Assembly (NCBI RefSeq): GCF_004216665.1
Contig: NZ_SGWY01000002.1
Span: 658,685 to 722,684, forward strand
Length of the DNA stretch: 64,000 nucleotides
Reading direction: 5' to 3'
Source: Agromyces ramosus
Lineage (GTDB): Bacteria > Actinomycetota > Actinomycetes > Actinomycetales > Microbacteriaceae
A model generated the notes under the pieces. The model had not been told where the DNA came from, made no database searches, and saw only the letters and a program-made list of their open reading frames with translations. Below are positions 62,715-64,000 of this stretch, piece after piece. Both the position numbers and the translations under genes were made by a program. Position 1 is the first letter of the stretch. Each line of letters opens with the position of its first letter.

Positions 62715-63821
62715 TCACGTCGCGGTCGTGATCGCGCCCAGCCGCTCCCCGTGGAACCGTGCCCAACGGGCGAGGGCGGGTTCGTACCCGACCGGGTCGA
62801 TCGACCGCTCGAAGCCCTCGAGTGCGACGGATGCCTCGCCCTTCGCCCTGGTGACCTTCCAAAGGCCCTCGACGACGCCCGCGCCGTTCACGAGGATCGG
62901 CTGGAACACCCCGTTCAGCCCCGGCACGATCCTGGGCGCGTGGAGCGGATCGCAGACGTCGCTGCGCTCCGTGTACCCGAGGAAATACTCGTCGAAGGCG
63001 GCGAGCACGAAGCGGCGTGAGGTGCGCGGCGTGGTCGACGCGGGATCGGCGGCCCAACCCGCATCCGCCGCGACGACGCGCTCCTCGTCGAATGCCACGA
63101 GCGCGCCACCGGCTGCGGCGAACGCCGTGCGCGCGTCGGTGAGCGTGAGTCCGCTCCACCAGGCGAAGTCGCGCACGGTGACCGGCCCGTGGCCTGCGGC
63201 GTAGGCGACGGCGAGGTTCGCCAGCGTCTCATCGCGGTCGGGGACCCGGCCGGCGGCGGGCGCCCACTCGTCGAGCAGCACGAAGCGCTGTCCGCGACCC
63301 TCGACGGGGCCGCAGCAGAGCACGGCGTCCTGCGCGAGCCACCAGATCAGGTGGTAGCCCCGCTGCCCGGTCGTGCGGATGCCCGCCGCCTCCCACGCGG
63401 CGAGGAGCTCCTCGCGGGAGAGCGAGGCGCCGCCGGCCAGCGCGGTCTCGGCGAGCTCGCGAGCGCGCGAATACACCTCCCGATCGAGTTCGAGCTGGCG
63501 ATGCCGGGTGGCCGCGCGCTGCATGATGCGCGGCCCGGTGATCGCGAGGATCGGGCGCAGCGTCTCGGTCGGCAGCAGGTGGAGGGTGCCGCGCATCGGC
63601 CACGACCGCACGACCTCGCGCGACTCGATCGCCGCGTCGACATCGGCGGAGGCGGATCCCGGGACGCGTGCGCCGAGCACCCACCTCGCGGCCGCGAAGT
63701 CCTGCGCCTGGACGGCGCCGAGCCGTCGCACCGCGGCGGTGATGGACGGCAGGCCGGTGCGCAATCCGTGCGCATCGAGTCGCGCGGCTCGCAGGCGGGC
63801 CGCGCTGGCGGGCTTCGGCAT
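62715..63821 (-). CDS. AlkZ-like winged-helix DNA-binding protein (HTH_42 family)
   Basis: The 368-aa product has tandem winged-helix domains of the family that includes the DNA glycosylases AlkZ (Streptomyces azinomycin self-resistance) and YcaQ, which unhook interstrand crosslinks. The early AVQAQDFAAARW carries the Q-x-Q catalytic motif of AlkZ-type enzymes, and SWPMRGTLHLL is a family signature. ATG 63821 (MPKPASAARLRAARLD) was chosen; CAGACT lies 6 nt upstream as a possible leaderless -10. No natural-product cluster is nearby, so a housekeeping repair role is more likely. Confidence 0.82.
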   Translation of the reverse strand: MPKPASAARLRAARLDAHGLRTGLPSITAAVRRLGAVQAQDFAAARWVLGARVPGSASADVDAAIESREVVRSWPMRGTLHLLPTETLRPILAITGPRIMQRAATRHRQLELDREVYSRARELAETALAGGASLSREELLAAWEAAGIRTTGQRGYHLIWWLAQDAVLCCGPVEGRGQRFVLLDEWAPAAGRVPDRDETLANLAVAYAAGHGPVTVRDFAWWSGLTLTDARTAFAAAGGALVAFDEERVVAADAGWAADPASTTPRTSRRFVLAAFDEYFLGYTERSDVCDPLHAPRIVPGLNGVFQPILVNGAGVVEGLWKVTRAKGEASVALEGFERSIDPVGYEPALARWARFHGERLGAITTAT

Positions 63822-63827
63822 GCCACG

Positions 63828-63833
63828 AGTCTG
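63828..63833 (-). promoter_or_regulatory. Possible leaderless -10 box CAGACT for the AlkZ-like gene
   Basis: Minus-strand CAGACT, 6 nt, ATG 63821. The first base differs from TANNNT, so this is weaker than the others. Confidence 0.3.
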
Positions 63834-63892
63834 GCGGATGCCGGTGACATCCGCTGGACGACGCCGACGCGAGACGCCGCCCGTTCGAGCGA

Positions 63893-63898
63893 TAGACT
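63893..63898 (+). promoter_or_regulatory. Candidate -10 box TAGACT for the ABC-F gene
   Basis: TAGACT predicts initiation near 63905 and a leader of about 50 nt. Confidence 0.4.
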
Positions 63899-63954
63899 GG
63901 GGGGCTGTGCCACTCGGCACGCCTCACCCCACCCACTTCCGCCGGAGGATCCCC

Positions 63955-64000
63955 GTGCTCGCCGTCCATGATCTCGAGATCCGCGTCGGCGCCCGCGTGC
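63955..64000 (+). CDS. ABC-F-like ATPase, first 15 codons (3' end outside window)
   Basis: Only MLAVHDLEIRVGARV is visible. This start resembles ABC-F family ATPases, which act on ribosomes rather than in membranes. GGAGGAT lies just before GTG 63955. The identity rests on 15 residues, so a different ABC ATPase is possible. Confidence 0.6.
   Translation, partial: MLAVHDLEIRVGARV

Overview
The window is a 64 kb piece of a very GC-rich chromosome, almost fully coding, with GC-ending codons, many GTG starts, 1-4 nt gene overlaps and -10 boxes of the form TAGRCT. Gene content and order (uvrC-rapZ-whiA; gap-pgk-tpi-secG-rbpA facing tkt-tal-pgi-zwf-opcA-pgl; the heme A genes next to suf; ileS-folC-ndk-rne-rplU-rpmA-obg-proBA-nadD-rsfS) indicate an actinobacterium, most likely family Microbacteriaceae (Agromyces/Microbacterium-like). 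RbpA, WhiA and OpcA are actinobacterial markers. No phage, transposase or CRISPR array was seen.

Layout: 1-2.8 kb holds the uvrC 3' end, rapZ and whiA (yvcK is absent from its usual place). 3.0-7.5 kb holds sodA, lower glycolysis (gap, pgk, tpiA), secG and rbpA. 7.6-15.7 kb on the minus strand is the pentose-phosphate and hexose-phosphate operon tkt-tal-pgi-zwf-opcA-pgl; the two blocks converge on a shared terminator. 16.0-18.5 kb holds ctaB and ctaA with a gamma-carbonic-anhydrase-like gene, followed by sufB-sufD-Rieske-sufC-sufT (18.8-22.9 kb, without sufR, sufS or sufU). 22.9-31.2 kb holds an M3 peptidase, a methyltransferase, a GNAT protein, an archaeal-type valS, and an MFS transporter divergent from a GntR regulator. 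31.2-47.8 kb is the conserved ileS-folC-DUF4233-ndk / VKOR / rne / rplU-rpmA / obg-proB-proA / nadD-rsfS block; ileS has a T-box riboswitch.

A tRNA-Ala(GGC) at 47.9 kb marks the start of a looser, accessory-looking segment (48.0-54.5 kb): an HxlR/SRPBCC pair, an ArsR/RibD_C/SRPBCC operon, an amphi-Trp protein, LtrA, a glutathione peroxidase homologue, small unknown genes and two non-coding stretches over 300 bases. 54.5-59.5 kb on the minus strand is a branched-chain 2-oxoacid dehydrogenase operon with an Lrp/AsnC regulator and a DUF2236 protein. 59.6-64.0 kb holds a secreted coiled-coil lysozyme-like protein, a GH3 lipoprotein, YceI, an AlkZ-like winged-helix protein and the first codons of an ABC-F-like gene.

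Three regulatory themes stand out. About a dozen genes have a TANNNT box 6-7 nt before the start codon, which predicts leaderless mRNAs. Several promoters carry clear symmetric or repeated operators (gntR, hxlR, arsR). The octamer CGGATGCC occurs roughly 40 times on both strands, well above what base composition predicts, and brings otherwise disfavoured codons (GAT, GCA) into coding frames.
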